Below are positions 7,882 through 15,879 of a DNA stretch of 31,117 bases, piece by piece. Made by a program: the position numbers and the translations under genes. Each line of letters begins with the position of its first letter. Within the stretch, counting starts at the first letter, position 1. This DNA comes from Prevotellaceae bacterium (GTDB taxonomy: Bacteria > Bacteroidota > Bacteroidia > Bacteroidales > UBA932): the NCBI GenBank assembly GCA_031284065.1, contig JAITAP010000251.1, positions 1 to 31,117 of the forward strand, written 5' to 3'. A model generated the notes under the pieces. The model saw only the letters and a program-made list of their open reading frames with translations. It ran no database searches and was not told the DNA's origin.

Positions 7882-8826
7882 ATGAACAGCCAACGGTCAA
7901 TTGTCAGCGGTCAATTGCCTAAGCTGGCGATAATGCTCATGCTTGCCTGCTCCCATCAGGCAGCGGCGCAAAAGTACTACATAGACAGGTATAAAGGTCA
8001 CCGCGTCTCTACTTGGATTGGAGGCGGATACTCAAGCTTGGACCTGCACATAAATGGTATTTCAACGCTTGGATACGTGGGTGGGAATCTTGGCGCAAGC
8101 TATGGCTACTCGCTCAACGCTCACTTATCGCTCAACGCGGGCATGGAGTATTCGCAGCTCGGCTCATCTACCAAGCCTTTAAACTTCATAAAAGAGTTAG
8201 TAATACTCGACTCGGAGGAAGATATGCTCACCATGCGCTACGTCTTCAACCGCTACCGGGAGCGCCAGCGCGCGCACTACCTCAACTTCATTCCGTTAAA
8301 CGTAGAGTATGCCGACGGCAGGTTGTACTGCGCAGCGGGGGTAAAAGTGGGGCTGAATATGGGCGCAACATCCGTAACAATGGCGGACAAGGAGACCACA
8401 GGCGTGTATCCCGAGTATATCGGGACTTACAAGGATATGCCCGACCACTACTTTACGCAGCAAAATGTCCAGACAACAAACAGCATCGACTTTAAGGTAA
8501 ACGTAATGGCAAGCGCAGAGGTGGGCATAAACATTGCCCGCGACGTGCAAAAGAGCGACCCTGTAAGGCTGGCGCTATTCTGCGACTACGGCCTTAGCAA
8601 CATCGCTAAAAAATCCGGCGCCTTGCCGAGCAGTAGCAACAGCGCCGTTGAGCAAAACCCAAACTTGGTGGTGATAGCATCCGAAGAACATCCCGAAATA
8701 GTTAGCTTCAACAGCTTAACCACCACCATGTCCAACCACGTTACTTCCCTCATGGTCGGGCTAAAGCTGGTCATATTCTTCGAATCGCCAAGCACAAAAA
8801 AGGTATATCCCTGCTTCTGCCAATAG
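7882..8826 (+). CDS. Outer-membrane beta-barrel protein
   Basis: A 314-residue protein with an N-terminal export signal (LAIMLMLACSHQAAAQ) and then alternating strands rich in Gly and aromatics (STWIGGGYSSLDLHI, YVGGNLGASYGYSLNAHLSLNAGMEYSQLG). This is typical of the porin-like outer-membrane barrels that Bacteroidetes encode in large numbers. The last strand (SLMVGLKLVIFF) is followed by an unusual tail ending PCFCQ. Its position 72 bases after the giant surface protein suggests co-transcription and possibly a role in anchoring or export; that is inference. The first codons are built from a repeated word (CGGTCAATTG twice at 7899-7918), so the exact start is uncertain, but the next ATGs (7933, 7939) would remove the basic N-region. 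It converges on lgt with an 8-base gap. Confidence 0.75.
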   Translation: MNSQRSIVSGQLPKLAIMLMLACSHQAAAQKYYIDRYKGHRVSTWIGGGYSSLDLHINGISTLGYVGGNLGASYGYSLNAHLSLNAGMEYSQLGSSTKPLNFIKELVILDSEEDMLTMRYVFNRYRERQRAHYLNFIPLNVEYADGRLYCAAGVKVGLNMGATSVTMADKETTGVYPEYIGTYKDMPDHYFTQQNVQTTNSIDFKVNVMASAEVGINIARDVQKSDPVRLALFCDYGLSNIAKKSGALPSSSNSAVEQNPNLVVIASEEHPEIVSFNSLTTTMSNHVTSLMVGLKLVIFFESPSTKKVYPCFCQ

Positions 8827-8834
8827 CGACTTAC

Positions 8835-9680
8835 CTACTTCTTTTTTGCCTTGCCCGCAAGGGGTTGTGCGTTGCCCGCAAAGGGCTTGCTGTCTGGCGT
8901 TTGCCTAAGGCTGTAAATTAGCAAAAATACACCCGCCAGCACAAAGGGAATACTGAGCAGCTGCCCCATATCGAGCGACATTCCCTCCTCAAAATCAACC
9001 TGACGCTCTTTGATAAACTCAATAAAAAAGCGGAAGGTGAAGACCAGCGCCAAAAACGTCCCGAACAAAAATCCCCCGCGCTTGCGCAGGCTGTCTTTCT
9101 TTACAAAAATGTGCAGGAGGATAAAAAATATCAGCAGGTAGGCCAACGCCTCGTAAATTTGCGTGGGGTGCTTGGGCACAACCTCGCGGCAACGCTCAAA
9201 GATGAAGCCCCACGGCAGGGAGGTTTGTATGCCGTAAATTTCGGAGTTCATCAGGTTGCCGATGCGAATGAAGAAGCCGGTGAGCGCCGTCACAATCACA
9301 ATGCGGTCGAGCAGCCAGAGGTAGCTCATCTTGTACTTCCGGCAAAACAGCAACAGCCCCAGCGGAAGGGCAACCGCCGCGCCGTGGCTTGCCAAGCCTC
9401 CCTTCCAAATTTTCAGCATCTCAAACGGGTGCGAAAGGTAGTAGGCAGGCTCGTAAAAGAGGCAGTGCCCAAGGCGTAGCCCCACGATGGTGGAAATTAC
9501 CGCCCACATGGTGAGCGTGTCGAGCAGCGGTAGCGGCAGCTTGTCGCGCTTGAAAAAGCGCAAAAAAATAAAGTAGTCGCACACAAACGCCAGCGCAAAC
9601 AGTATGCCGTAGTAGCGCACATGTAGAGGGCCAACGGAGAAAATCTCGGGGTTAATATTCCACGTAATGGAGAGAAGCAT
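8835..9680 (-). CDS. lgt: Prolipoprotein diacylglyceryl transferase
   Basis: A 281-residue multi-spanning inner-membrane enzyme that transfers diacylglycerol from phosphatidylglycerol to the lipobox cysteine of prolipoproteins, the first step of lipoprotein maturation. Family signatures are present: the GGLASHGAA segment with its conserved His, the FIRIGNLMNSEIYG signature with its Arg, Asn and Glu, and HPTQIYEA near the C-terminal half. Several hydrophobic helices alternate with short loops. The C-terminus ends in a basic tail (AGKAKKK). The gene lies 62 bases downstream of the OmpA-like lipoprotein gene on the same strand and probably shares its transcript, so a lipid-modifying enzyme follows one of its likely substrates. 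Confidence 0.96.
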   Translation of the reverse strand: MLLSITWNINPEIFSVGPLHVRYYGILFALAFVCDYFIFLRFFKRDKLPLPLLDTLTMWAVISTIVGLRLGHCLFYEPAYYLSHPFEMLKIWKGGLASHGAAVALPLGLLLFCRKYKMSYLWLLDRIVIVTALTGFFIRIGNLMNSEIYGIQTSLPWGFIFERCREVVPKHPTQIYEALAYLLIFFILLHIFVKKDSLRKRGGFLFGTFLALVFTFRFFIEFIKERQVDFEEGMSLDMGQLLSIPFVLAGVFLLIYSLRQTPDSKPFAGNAQPLAGKAKKK

Positions 9681-9742
9681 TTTTTTAATTAATTAGGATT
9701 TTTTTAATTAGGAATTACGAGTGAATTTTGGGATTTTTGGGA

Positions 9743-10723
9743 TTAATTCTCCAGCAGCTTGAAGACTTCGTCGAGCTTGGGGACAAGGATAACCTCAATG
9801 CGGCGGTTTGCCTGCCGCGCTTCGGGGGTTTTTCCGGCTTGGAGGGGCACAAACTCTGCCCTGCCCGCCGCCGTAATCCGCGATTGCTCAATGGTTGACC
9901 CATTGACCATAATGCGCACCACAGAGGTGGCACGCTTCACGCTCAGGTCCCAGTTATCCAGCAGCTGCCCCGTACCCTTGTAGGGCACGTCGTCGGTGTG
10001 CCCCTCAATGGTAACGTTGATGTCGGGATTTTGCTCCAGCACCGTTGCCAAGCTGGTGATAGCCTCTGCGCCGCGCTTGTCAACGGTGGCGCTGCCCGAG
10101 GCGAAGAGGAGTTTTTCGTCAAGCGAAACATACACCTTTCCGTCGCGCATGGTTACGGTCAGGCCTTTGCCCTCAAAGCCAAGCAGCGCGTCGGCAACCT
10201 TTTTGCGCAGGGCTTTCGCCACCGAATCTTTCTGAAACAGGGCGTACTGCAAGGCTATCAGCTTTTGGTTGCGCTCGTTGAGCTCATCCTCGAGCTTCTG
10301 CACCGCCTGCGTGCGCTCGTTGAGCGCCTGTTCAGCGTTGAAGAGCTGGTTTTCCTTTTGCTGCATAGCTTCCTGATTTTGCTGAATTTGCTCAAGCAGC
10401 TTGCGAATTTCCTGCCGGCTGCCCGTTTGGAGCGTCTCCTGCGTTTTCATCAGGTCGGCGTAGCGGCTATTCAGCGCACGCTGCTCGTCCGTCAGCTGGT
10501 CAATCGTATCTTTCAGCTGTAAAATATAGCCGCTCTGCTTTTCCGCAAAGTCTTGACGTTGCTTGTTTTGCGCTCTCAAGCCGTCATTCTCCGATTCGAG
10601 CTGTTCGTTTTTATCATCGCAAATAGCCTTTTGCGCCTGCAAGTCCTGAAATTTTTTTGGGGCAACGCACGACGAAATAATGCAAAGTAGTCCGATAGTT
10701 AGAAAGCAAGATGTGTGCTTCAT
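9743..10723 (-). CDS. OmpA-family lipoprotein with coiled coil
   Basis: A 326-residue protein that starts with a lipoprotein signal; the lipobox ISSC places the lipidated cysteine at residue 19. Residues about 25-175 are a long charged, Gln-rich coiled coil with heptad-like spacing. The C-terminal third is an OmpA-type peptidoglycan-binding domain: LLFASGSATVDKRG, then INVTIEGHTDDVPY, NWDLSVKRA and RRIEVILVP, the expected order. It is probably outer-membrane-anchored and bridges to peptidoglycan across the periplasm. It resembles Pal/MotB-like cell-envelope proteins but has no transmembrane segment of MotB type. Transcription probably starts at the divergent promoter at 10756-10763, with a leader of under 30 bases. 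Confidence 0.9.
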   Translation of the reverse strand: MKHTSCFLTIGLLCIISSCVAPKKFQDLQAQKAICDDKNEQLESENDGLRAQNKQRQDFAEKQSGYILQLKDTIDQLTDEQRALNSRYADLMKTQETLQTGSRQEIRKLLEQIQQNQEAMQQKENQLFNAEQALNERTQAVQKLEDELNERNQKLIALQYALFQKDSVAKALRKKVADALLGFEGKGLTVTMRDGKVYVSLDEKLLFASGSATVDKRGAEAITSLATVLEQNPDINVTIEGHTDDVPYKGTGQLLDNWDLSVKRATSVVRIMVNGSTIEQSRITAAGRAEFVPLQAGKTPEARQANRRIEVILVPKLDEVFKLLEN

Positions 10724-10755
10724 GTCTGTAATTGTGGGTAAAGAATTTTTAAGAA

Positions 10756-10763
10756 CAAAAGTA
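10756..10763 (-). promoter_or_regulatory. Promoter of the OmpA-like lipoprotein gene
   Basis: On the minus strand this reads TACTTTTG, a perfect TAnnTTTG -7 box, 33 bases before the ATG. A TTTG (10777-10780) lies only 13 bases upstream, too close for a standard -33 box. The site is back-to-back with the dxs promoter. Confidence 0.55.
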
Positions 10764-10786
10764 GCGAGTAAAACCCCAAAGTTTAC

Positions 10787-10794
10787 TACCTTTG
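10787..10794 (+). promoter_or_regulatory. Promoter of dxs
   Basis: TACCTTTG is a perfect TAnnTTTG -7 box 28 bases before the dxs ATG at 10823. No clear -33 box is visible. With the divergent box at 10756-10763, the two promoters share about 40 bases. Confidence 0.6.
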
Positions 10795-10822
10795 CGGCTT
10801 TACTTTGTTAAACTTTGCAAGT

Positions 10823-12709
10823 ATGCCCCAAGGTAAGTACCCATTGCTGGATACGGTGAATTTCCCATCGGACTTGAAGCGGCTGGACAAGCGTCAGCTG
10901 GCGGAGGTGTGCCGCGAGGTGCGCGATTTTATTATCGACGAAGTGTCGGAAAATCCGGGACACTTTGGCGCAAGCCTCGGCGTGGTGGAGCTTGCCGTAG
11001 CCCTCCACTACGTCTATAACACACCCTACGACAAGCTGGTGTGGGACGTTGGGCATCAGGCCTACGCGCACAAAATCCTCACGGGGCGGCGCAAGCTCTT
11101 TGCCAATAACCGCCGCTACCACGGCATAAGCGGGTTCCCGAAAATGGCCGAAAGCGAGTACGACGCCTTTGGCACGGGGCACTCCTCAACCTCCATCTCG
11201 GCGGCGCTGGGGCTGGCTGTGGCCGCCAAAATGCAGGGCGAACAGCGGCAGGTGGTGGCCATCATCGGCGACGGCTCTATGACCGGCGGGCTGGCGTTTG
11301 AGGGAATGAACAACGCGGGCATCGAAAAATCGAACCTGCTCGTTATCCTCAACGACAACAAAATGGCGATAGACCCCAGCGTGGGCGCGCTCAACGAATA
11401 CCTCACGAGGATAACCACCTCGCCCGTGTACAACAAGGTGAAGGATGAGGTTTGGCAGCGAACGGCGCGGCTAAAGTCTATCCGCCTCTTTTTCCAAAAA
11501 ACCATCATTGCCGTCAAATCCTCCATCCTGCGCCAAAGCAACCTGTTTGAATCGCTCAACTTCCGCTACTTTGGCCCCATTGACGGGCACGACGTTCTCA
11601 AGCTGGTGAGCACGCTGGAGATGATGAAAAACATTCCCGGCTCCAAGCTGCTGCACGTGCTCACGGTGAAGGGAAAAGGCTACAAGCCCGCCGAAGAGAA
11701 CCAAACGCTGTGGCACGCGCCCGGAACGTTTGACCGGAACACCGGAGAGCGAAGCAGCGCGCGCAAAAAAGAGCAGCCGCCGCTTTACCAGCACGTTTTT
11801 GGCGAAACGATTGTTGAGCTTGCCGAGCAAAACGAAAAAATCGTAGGCGTCACCCCCGCCATGCCCACCGGCTCGTCGCTGAACATTATGATGGAAAAAA
11901 TGCCCGGCCGCGCTTTCGACGTAGGCATAGCCGAGCAGCACGCCGTAACGTTTTCGGCAGGGCTGGCCGCCGCCGGCAAAATCCCCTTCTGCAACATTTA
12001 CTCCAGCTTCATGCAGCGCGGCTACGACTCCATTATCCACGACGTGGCGCTGCAAAACCTGCACGTTGTGTTTTGCCTCGACCGCAGCGGGCTTGTGGGC
12101 GAAGACGGCGCTACGCACCACGGCGCTTACGATGTGGCATACCTGCGCTGCATCCCAAACATTGTGGTGGCAGCCCCCATGAACGAGGTGGAGCTGCGCA
12201 ACATGATGTACACGGCGCAGCTGCCGCGCCAACGCACGTTCTCCATACGCTACCCGCGCGGAAGTGGCGTTACGACGCAATGGCGAAAGCCTTTTGAGGA
12301 AATACCCGTAGGGAAAGCCCGGCTCGTCCGGAGCGGAAGCCACATTGCCGTGCTGAGCCTTGGGCACGCCGGTAACTTTGTGGAGCAGGCCGCAGGCAGG
12401 CTGGCGCAGGAGGGCATATCCGTAATGCACTACGACATGCGCTTTGCCAAGCCCGTTGACGAAGATGCGCTGCACGAGGCAGGAAAGCTCTTTCCGCACG
12501 TGATTACGGTGGAAGACGGCGCTATTGTTGGCGGCATAGGGAGCGCCGCCGCCGAATTTTTTGCCGAAAACGGCTACAGCGTAAAGGTTACGCGGCTCGG
12601 CATCCCCGACCGGTTTGTGGAGCACGGCCACATGGCGCAGCTACAGGCCGAGTGCGGATTTGACGCCGACGGCATTTACCGCGCGGTGAAAAGTGCGCTA
12701 ATGACGTAG
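10823..12709 (+). CDS. dxs: 1-deoxy-D-xylulose-5-phosphate synthase
   Basis: A 628-residue thiamine-diphosphate enzyme that condenses pyruvate and glyceraldehyde 3-phosphate, the first step of the MEP isoprenoid pathway. The family layout is complete. The N-terminal half has HFGASLGVVEL, WDVGHQAYAHKILTGRR and the ThDP/Mg motif GDGSMTGG (residues about 149-156) ending in NDNKMAI. The central transketolase-like domain has DVGIAEQHAVTFSAGLA, and the C-terminal domain has TVEDGAIVGGIGSA. The ATG at 10823 is preferred over an in-frame TTG at 10805 because it lies just downstream of the promoter box and gives the usual Dxs length. The stop codon shares its last base with the left end of the inverted-repeat block at 12709-13068. 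Confidence 0.97.
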   Translation: MPQGKYPLLDTVNFPSDLKRLDKRQLAEVCREVRDFIIDEVSENPGHFGASLGVVELAVALHYVYNTPYDKLVWDVGHQAYAHKILTGRRKLFANNRRYHGISGFPKMAESEYDAFGTGHSSTSISAALGLAVAAKMQGEQRQVVAIIGDGSMTGGLAFEGMNNAGIEKSNLLVILNDNKMAIDPSVGALNEYLTRITTSPVYNKVKDEVWQRTARLKSIRLFFQKTIIAVKSSILRQSNLFESLNFRYFGPIDGHDVLKLVSTLEMMKNIPGSKLLHVLTVKGKGYKPAEENQTLWHAPGTFDRNTGERSSARKKEQPPLYQHVFGETIVELAEQNEKIVGVTPAMPTGSSLNIMMEKMPGRAFDVGIAEQHAVTFSAGLAAAGKIPFCNIYSSFMQRGYDSIIHDVALQNLHVVFCLDRSGLVGEDGATHHGAYDVAYLRCIPNIVVAAPMNEVELRNMMYTAQLPRQRTFSIRYPRGSGVTTQWRKPFEEIPVGKARLVRSGSHIAVLSLGHAGNFVEQAAGRLAQEGISVMHYDMRFAKPVDEDALHEAGKLFPHVITVEDGAIVGGIGSAAAEFFAENGYSVKVTRLGIPDRFVEHGHMAQLQAECGFDADGIYRAVKSALMT

Positions 12710-13068
12710 AAATTTTGAATTTTGAATTTTGAATTTTGAATTGGCTTACGCCGAAATTCCGCGCTGCCGTCCTCCTCTTTTCCTCTCCCACCCCGTCATT
12801 CCGCGCCTTACCATTGCCATTACCCTTGCCGTCACCCTTGCCGTCATTCCGAGCGAAGCGAGGAAACTCCCGCCACTTTTGCCATACGACGGTGGTAATG
12901 GTAGGAGATTTCTCTCTCCGCTCGAAATGACGGCGCAAAAAGTCGAAATGACGGCGCAAAGGTGGCGCAAAGGTGGCGCAAAGGTGGCGCAATGATGGAA
13001 TAATGTGCGTAGCGCAAAATATCGTGCGCCAGCCAATTCAAAATTCAAAATTCAAAATTCAGAATTTC
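12709..13068. repeat. 360-bp MITE-like block with 37-bp terminal inverted repeats
   Basis: The left end (12709-12745) and right end (13032-13068) are 37-base inverted repeats matching at 36 of 37 positions. Each is built from a 7-bp word, AATTTTG, repeated four times on the left and as its complement on the right. Inside is an imperfect palindrome (12842-12870 with 12904-12932, 24 of 29) of the CGTCATTCCGAGCGAAGCGAGG type. There are also a 12-bp tandem (12823-12846), a 21-bp-period direct repeat (12922-12960) and an 11-bp tandem (12955-12998). Several short frames cross it but none resembles a protein. No transposase or clear target duplication is seen. It may be a non-autonomous element or a 3'-end structure shared by dxs and the convergent operon. 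Confidence 0.8.
12955..12998. repeat. 11-bp tandem repeat, four units
   Basis: The unit CGCAAAGGTGG occurs three times in a row (12955, 12966, 12977). A fourth copy, CGCAATGATGG (12988-12998), has two changes. It lies inside the inverted-repeat block and directly abuts a 21-bp-period repeat. Copy number may vary between strains. Confidence 0.85.
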
Positions 13069-13128
13069 ATACTGTGCTCTCGCTGCAACAAAGTCAATTT
13101 GAATTGGGAATTACGAAATTCTGCTTTG

Positions 13129-14064
13129 TTACGCAAATCCGGCGCTTTCGATATTTTTTGCCACCTTTTCGATGAGCGTTTTTCGCGCCTCTACGCTTAG
13201 CCAGCCAATGTGCGGGCTAAGTATCAGCTTTTCCGGATTTTTTACGCTCAGCAGCGGGTTGTTGTGGCTGACAGGCTCCTGCGCAAACACGTCGAGGGCA
13301 GCGCCGGCAATCAGGTTTTGGTTGAGCGCACGGGCAAGCCCGGCTTCGTTTACTATTTTTCCGCGCCCAATGTTCACGAGGTACGCCGCAGGCTTCATGA
13401 GCTGCAGCTGGGGGTAGTCTATCAGGTTATAGGTGTTGCTGCTGAGGGGCGCGTGTATGCTCACAATGTCCGATGTTTGCAGTAGCTCGTTGAGCGGCAG
13501 CAAACGGTAGGGTGCGCTAAGGTTTTTTCCGCTGGTGGAGTGGTACGCGACGTGCGCGCCGAACGCTTCGGCAATGGCGGCAACGCGCCTGCCAATGTTG
13601 CCCATGCCGATTACCCCGAACTGCTTGCCCGCAAGCTCGTAGAATGTTCGCCCGTAGTGCGTAAACAGGCTACTCCGCGCGTACTGCCCGCCCTTAACGT
13701 ATGCGTCGAAGTAGCCGATGCTGTGCATGAGCGACAGCAGCAGCGCAAAGGTTACCTGCGCTACGCTGTTGGTGGAGTAGTCGGCAACGTTCTTTACGTC
13801 AATGCTCTTTTCCGCGGCGTACTTCAGCGCTACGTTGTTCATCCCCGTTGCGGTGATGCAAATCAGGCGGAGCTTGGGCAGCGCGTCCATAATGGGGGCG
13901 GTGATTTTTACCTTGTTGCAGATGATAACATCGGCGTCCTTGCAGCGCTCCACCACCTCCTGTTCTCCTGCGGTATCGTCGTACACGGCAAGCGCGCCCA
14001 GCTTCTCAAGCGGGGCAAGGCTCGTGTCGCCCAGCGAGGCGCGGTCAAGAAATACTATTTTCAT
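13129..14064 (-). CDS. D-2-hydroxyacid dehydrogenase (NAD-dependent)
   Basis: A 311-residue member of the D-isomer-specific 2-hydroxyacid dehydrogenase family, which interconverts 2-hydroxyacids and 2-ketoacids with NAD(H). The Rossmann motif GMGNIGRRVA is at residues 153-162, and the catalytic set is intact: R234 (NIGRGKIVNE), E263 (DVFAQEPVS) and H285 (LSPHIGWLS). The sequence most resembles the glycerate/hydroxypyruvate reductase branch, but the substrate cannot be fixed from sequence alone. Its ATG lies 20 bases inside the end of mazG, which implies translational coupling. It is the last gene of the DUF62-mazG-dehydrogenase unit, whose transcript runs toward the inverted-repeat block. Confidence 0.9.
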   Translation of the reverse strand: MKIVFLDRASLGDTSLAPLEKLGALAVYDDTAGEQEVVERCKDADVIICNKVKITAPIMDALPKLRLICITATGMNNVALKYAAEKSIDVKNVADYSTNSVAQVTFALLLSLMHSIGYFDAYVKGGQYARSSLFTHYGRTFYELAGKQFGVIGMGNIGRRVAAIAEAFGAHVAYHSTSGKNLSAPYRLLPLNELLQTSDIVSIHAPLSSNTYNLIDYPQLQLMKPAAYLVNIGRGKIVNEAGLARALNQNLIAGAALDVFAQEPVSHNNPLLSVKNPEKLILSPHIGWLSVEARKTLIEKVAKNIESAGFA

Positions 14065-14830
14065 TGCTTTTTGCCTCCTCCCAAATTTTGTTCATTTCCT
14101 CCAGCGTCATTTCCGTGAGGGGTCGCCCTTGCTTAATGGTTTGCTGCTCCAGATAGCCAAAGCGACGGATGAATTTTTTGTTGGCGCGCTCCAGCGCCGT
14201 TTCGGAGTCAATGCCGTAGAGCCGGGCTGCGTTGACCATGGCGAAGAGCAGGTCGCCAAACTCCTCCTCCATTTTGTGCGCGTCGGCTTTTTCCACCTCC
14301 ACCTGTAGCTCGTGCAGCTCTTCCCGTACCTTGCCCCACACCTGCTCGCGCTGCTCCCAGTCGAAGCCCACAGCGCTTGCCTTTTCCTGTATGCGCCGCG
14401 CCTTTATGAGCGTTGGCAGCGACGAGGGAACGCCCGACAGCACGGTTTTGTTGCCGTCTTTTTCTTTCAGCTTGAGTTGCTCCCAGTTTTTGATTACCTG
14501 CCCTGCGGTATCCGCCCGGCGTTCGCCAAACACGTGCGGATGGCGGTAAATGAGCTTGTCGCAAAGCCCGTCGATAACGTCCTTTATGCCAAAAGCGTTG
14601 GCTTCGGACGCTATTTTGGCGTAAAACACAATGTGCAGCAGAATATCGCCCAGCTCCTTGCGGATATTCTGCATATCGCCCGCCAGTATCGCCTCGCTCA
14701 GCTCATACGTTTCCTCAATGGTGAGCGGCCTGATGCTGCCGATGGTTTGCTCCCTGTCCCAGGGGCATTTTTCGCGCAGCTCGCTCATAATGTTGAGCAG
14801 CCGCTCAAATGATTGCAATGTTTCGTTCAT
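14045..14830 (-). CDS. mazG: Nucleoside triphosphate pyrophosphohydrolase MazG
   Basis: A 261-residue all-alpha NTP pyrophosphohydrolase that converts (d)NTPs to NMP and pyrophosphate, cleaning the pool of aberrant nucleotides. Both tandem MazG domains of the full-length family are visible. The N-terminal one carries CPWDREQT, the metal-binding EETYE (residues about 34-38) and KELGDILLH. The C-terminal one carries KMEEEFGDLLFAMVNAARLYGID and the RANKKFIRRFGYLE segment. The start lies 9 bases after the DUF62 stop, and the end overlaps the dehydrogenase gene by 20 bases, so the three genes form a tight operon. Confidence 0.96.
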   Translation of the reverse strand: MNETLQSFERLLNIMSELREKCPWDREQTIGSIRPLTIEETYELSEAILAGDMQNIRKELGDILLHIVFYAKIASEANAFGIKDVIDGLCDKLIYRHPHVFGERRADTAGQVIKNWEQLKLKEKDGNKTVLSGVPSSLPTLIKARRIQEKASAVGFDWEQREQVWGKVREELHELQVEVEKADAHKMEEEFGDLLFAMVNAARLYGIDSETALERANKKFIRRFGYLEQQTIKQGRPLTEMTLEEMNKIWEEAKSNENSIS

Positions 14831-14839
14831 TATTATTTA

Positions 14840-15646
14840 CTATTTAAATACAATGGTCACAGTGCTGTCGTTGCCATACTTGTAGAGGTGGCTTGAGTTT
14901 CCGTTGCTTGTCGCAATTTCGAGCAGCCCCTGCGAGTTGAAAAACGCTACCAGCGTACCGTCTTTTACATCGGCGTAGGTGTTGCTCACCTGCGCAATGC
15001 TGTAGCGGTTGCTGCTGACGAAAATGGTATATGGCCTGTTTTGCGCGTTGCCGTAAAACAGCGTGCGCGTAATGTTGGTTATGACGTTCCCGTTGCTGTC
15101 AACATGCACTATGTGCCCAATGATGGTCTCCACGCATGGCTTTGCGCCCTGCTCGGCGCGCCTGTGGCGTATTATGGGTTGCGGCAGCGTAAACGTTTTC
15201 GGCGCTATCGCTTCGCCAAGGCTGCTCACCGGTACGCCTTGCAGGAGCTTTTGGATAGCCGGCGGAACAACGTGCAGGATGCTAAAACCAGCCAAGAGCT
15301 TTTCCGGCTGCGCTATGGCTGTTGCGCTGCCAAAATCGTCGAGCGCGAGGCTCAAAAAGCCGTTGTTTTTGCAAATAAAAAAATGCCCGTTGCTTTCAGC
15401 CGCAATAAACGGCTCGTTGGGATACGCTTCGCTGCTTACCCCCACAACGTGAATGCTGCTCTCGGGAAAGAACGGGTATGCGTTGCGCAGCTTGTATGCG
15501 CCTTGGGTAATGTTTTCGAGGTGCGACGTATCATGCGAAATATCAACAATACAAGCCTGCGGGCACAAGCTTAGAATGTGTCCCTTAAACGCCGCGACGT
15601 AAAAATCGGACGTCCCCCAGTCGGTAGTGAGCGTAACTATGGGCAT
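14840..15646 (-). CDS. S-adenosyl-L-methionine hydrolase (adenosine-forming), DUF62 family
   Basis: A 268-residue protein of the DUF62 / SAM hydroxide adenosyltransferase family (relatives of the fluorinase and chlorinase), which splits S-adenosylmethionine into adenosine and methionine using water. The N-terminal TLTTDWGTSDFYVAAFKG is the family hallmark, with DISHD and LRNAYPFFPESSIHVVGV following. The C-terminal domain has HVDSNGNVITNI and FNSQGLLEIATSNGNSS. The start at 15646 (MPIVTLTTDWG) is chosen because homologues begin there; an ATG nine codons earlier (15673) is possible. It is the first gene of an operon with mazG. Both are housecleaning enzymes, although a functional link is inference. 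Confidence 0.9.
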   Translation of the reverse strand: MPIVTLTTDWGTSDFYVAAFKGHILSLCPQACIVDISHDTSHLENITQGAYKLRNAYPFFPESSIHVVGVSSEAYPNEPFIAAESNGHFFICKNNGFLSLALDDFGSATAIAQPEKLLAGFSILHVVPPAIQKLLQGVPVSSLGEAIAPKTFTLPQPIIRHRRAEQGAKPCVETIIGHIVHVDSNGNVITNITRTLFYGNAQNRPYTIFVSSNRYSIAQVSNTYADVKDGTLVAFFNSQGLLEIATSNGNSSHLYKYGNDSTVTIVFK

Positions 15647-15741
15647 ACGGTATGCTGACAAAATTGCATACAAAGGAACATAAATATCAATGATAACCGC
15701 GCTATGGTTTGTTAATAAATCTCAACACGGCGACAGAATTG

Positions 15742-15761
15742 CAAAGGTGAGCCTAAAGGTA
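15742..15761 (-). promoter_or_regulatory. Candidate promoter of the DUF62-mazG operon
   Basis: On the minus strand two near-matches to TAnnTTTG occur: TACCTTTA (15754-15761) and CACCTTTG (15742-15749), each 7 of 8. They lie about 100 bases before the start codon, with no clear -33 box. On the plus strand I could not identify a promoter for htrA in the same 15647-15879 gap. Confidence 0.3.
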
Positions 15762-15879
15762 TGATATTTGCTAAGCGTAAGTGTAAATAAATTTTTGACA
15801 AGGCTGAAATTTATTCGGCAACTGTCATGAAACAAATTCTATAAATCAACGTATAATAACTACACAATACAATTACATC

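Noticed and set aside
7882..8826. Assignment of the beta-barrel as PorP/SprF (type IX accessory protein)
   Set aside because: The length is similar, but the typical N-terminal motif of that family (QDPHFSQFY-like) is absent. Left as a generic outer-membrane barrel.
11471..12631. 386-codon minus-strand frame inside dxs
   Set aside because: It is antisense to conserved Dxs sequence, with no start context and no recognisable domain.
12729..12995. Several overlapping short frames (60-130 codons) within the inverted-repeat block
   Set aside because: They translate tandem and palindromic repeats on both strands and have no protein-like features.
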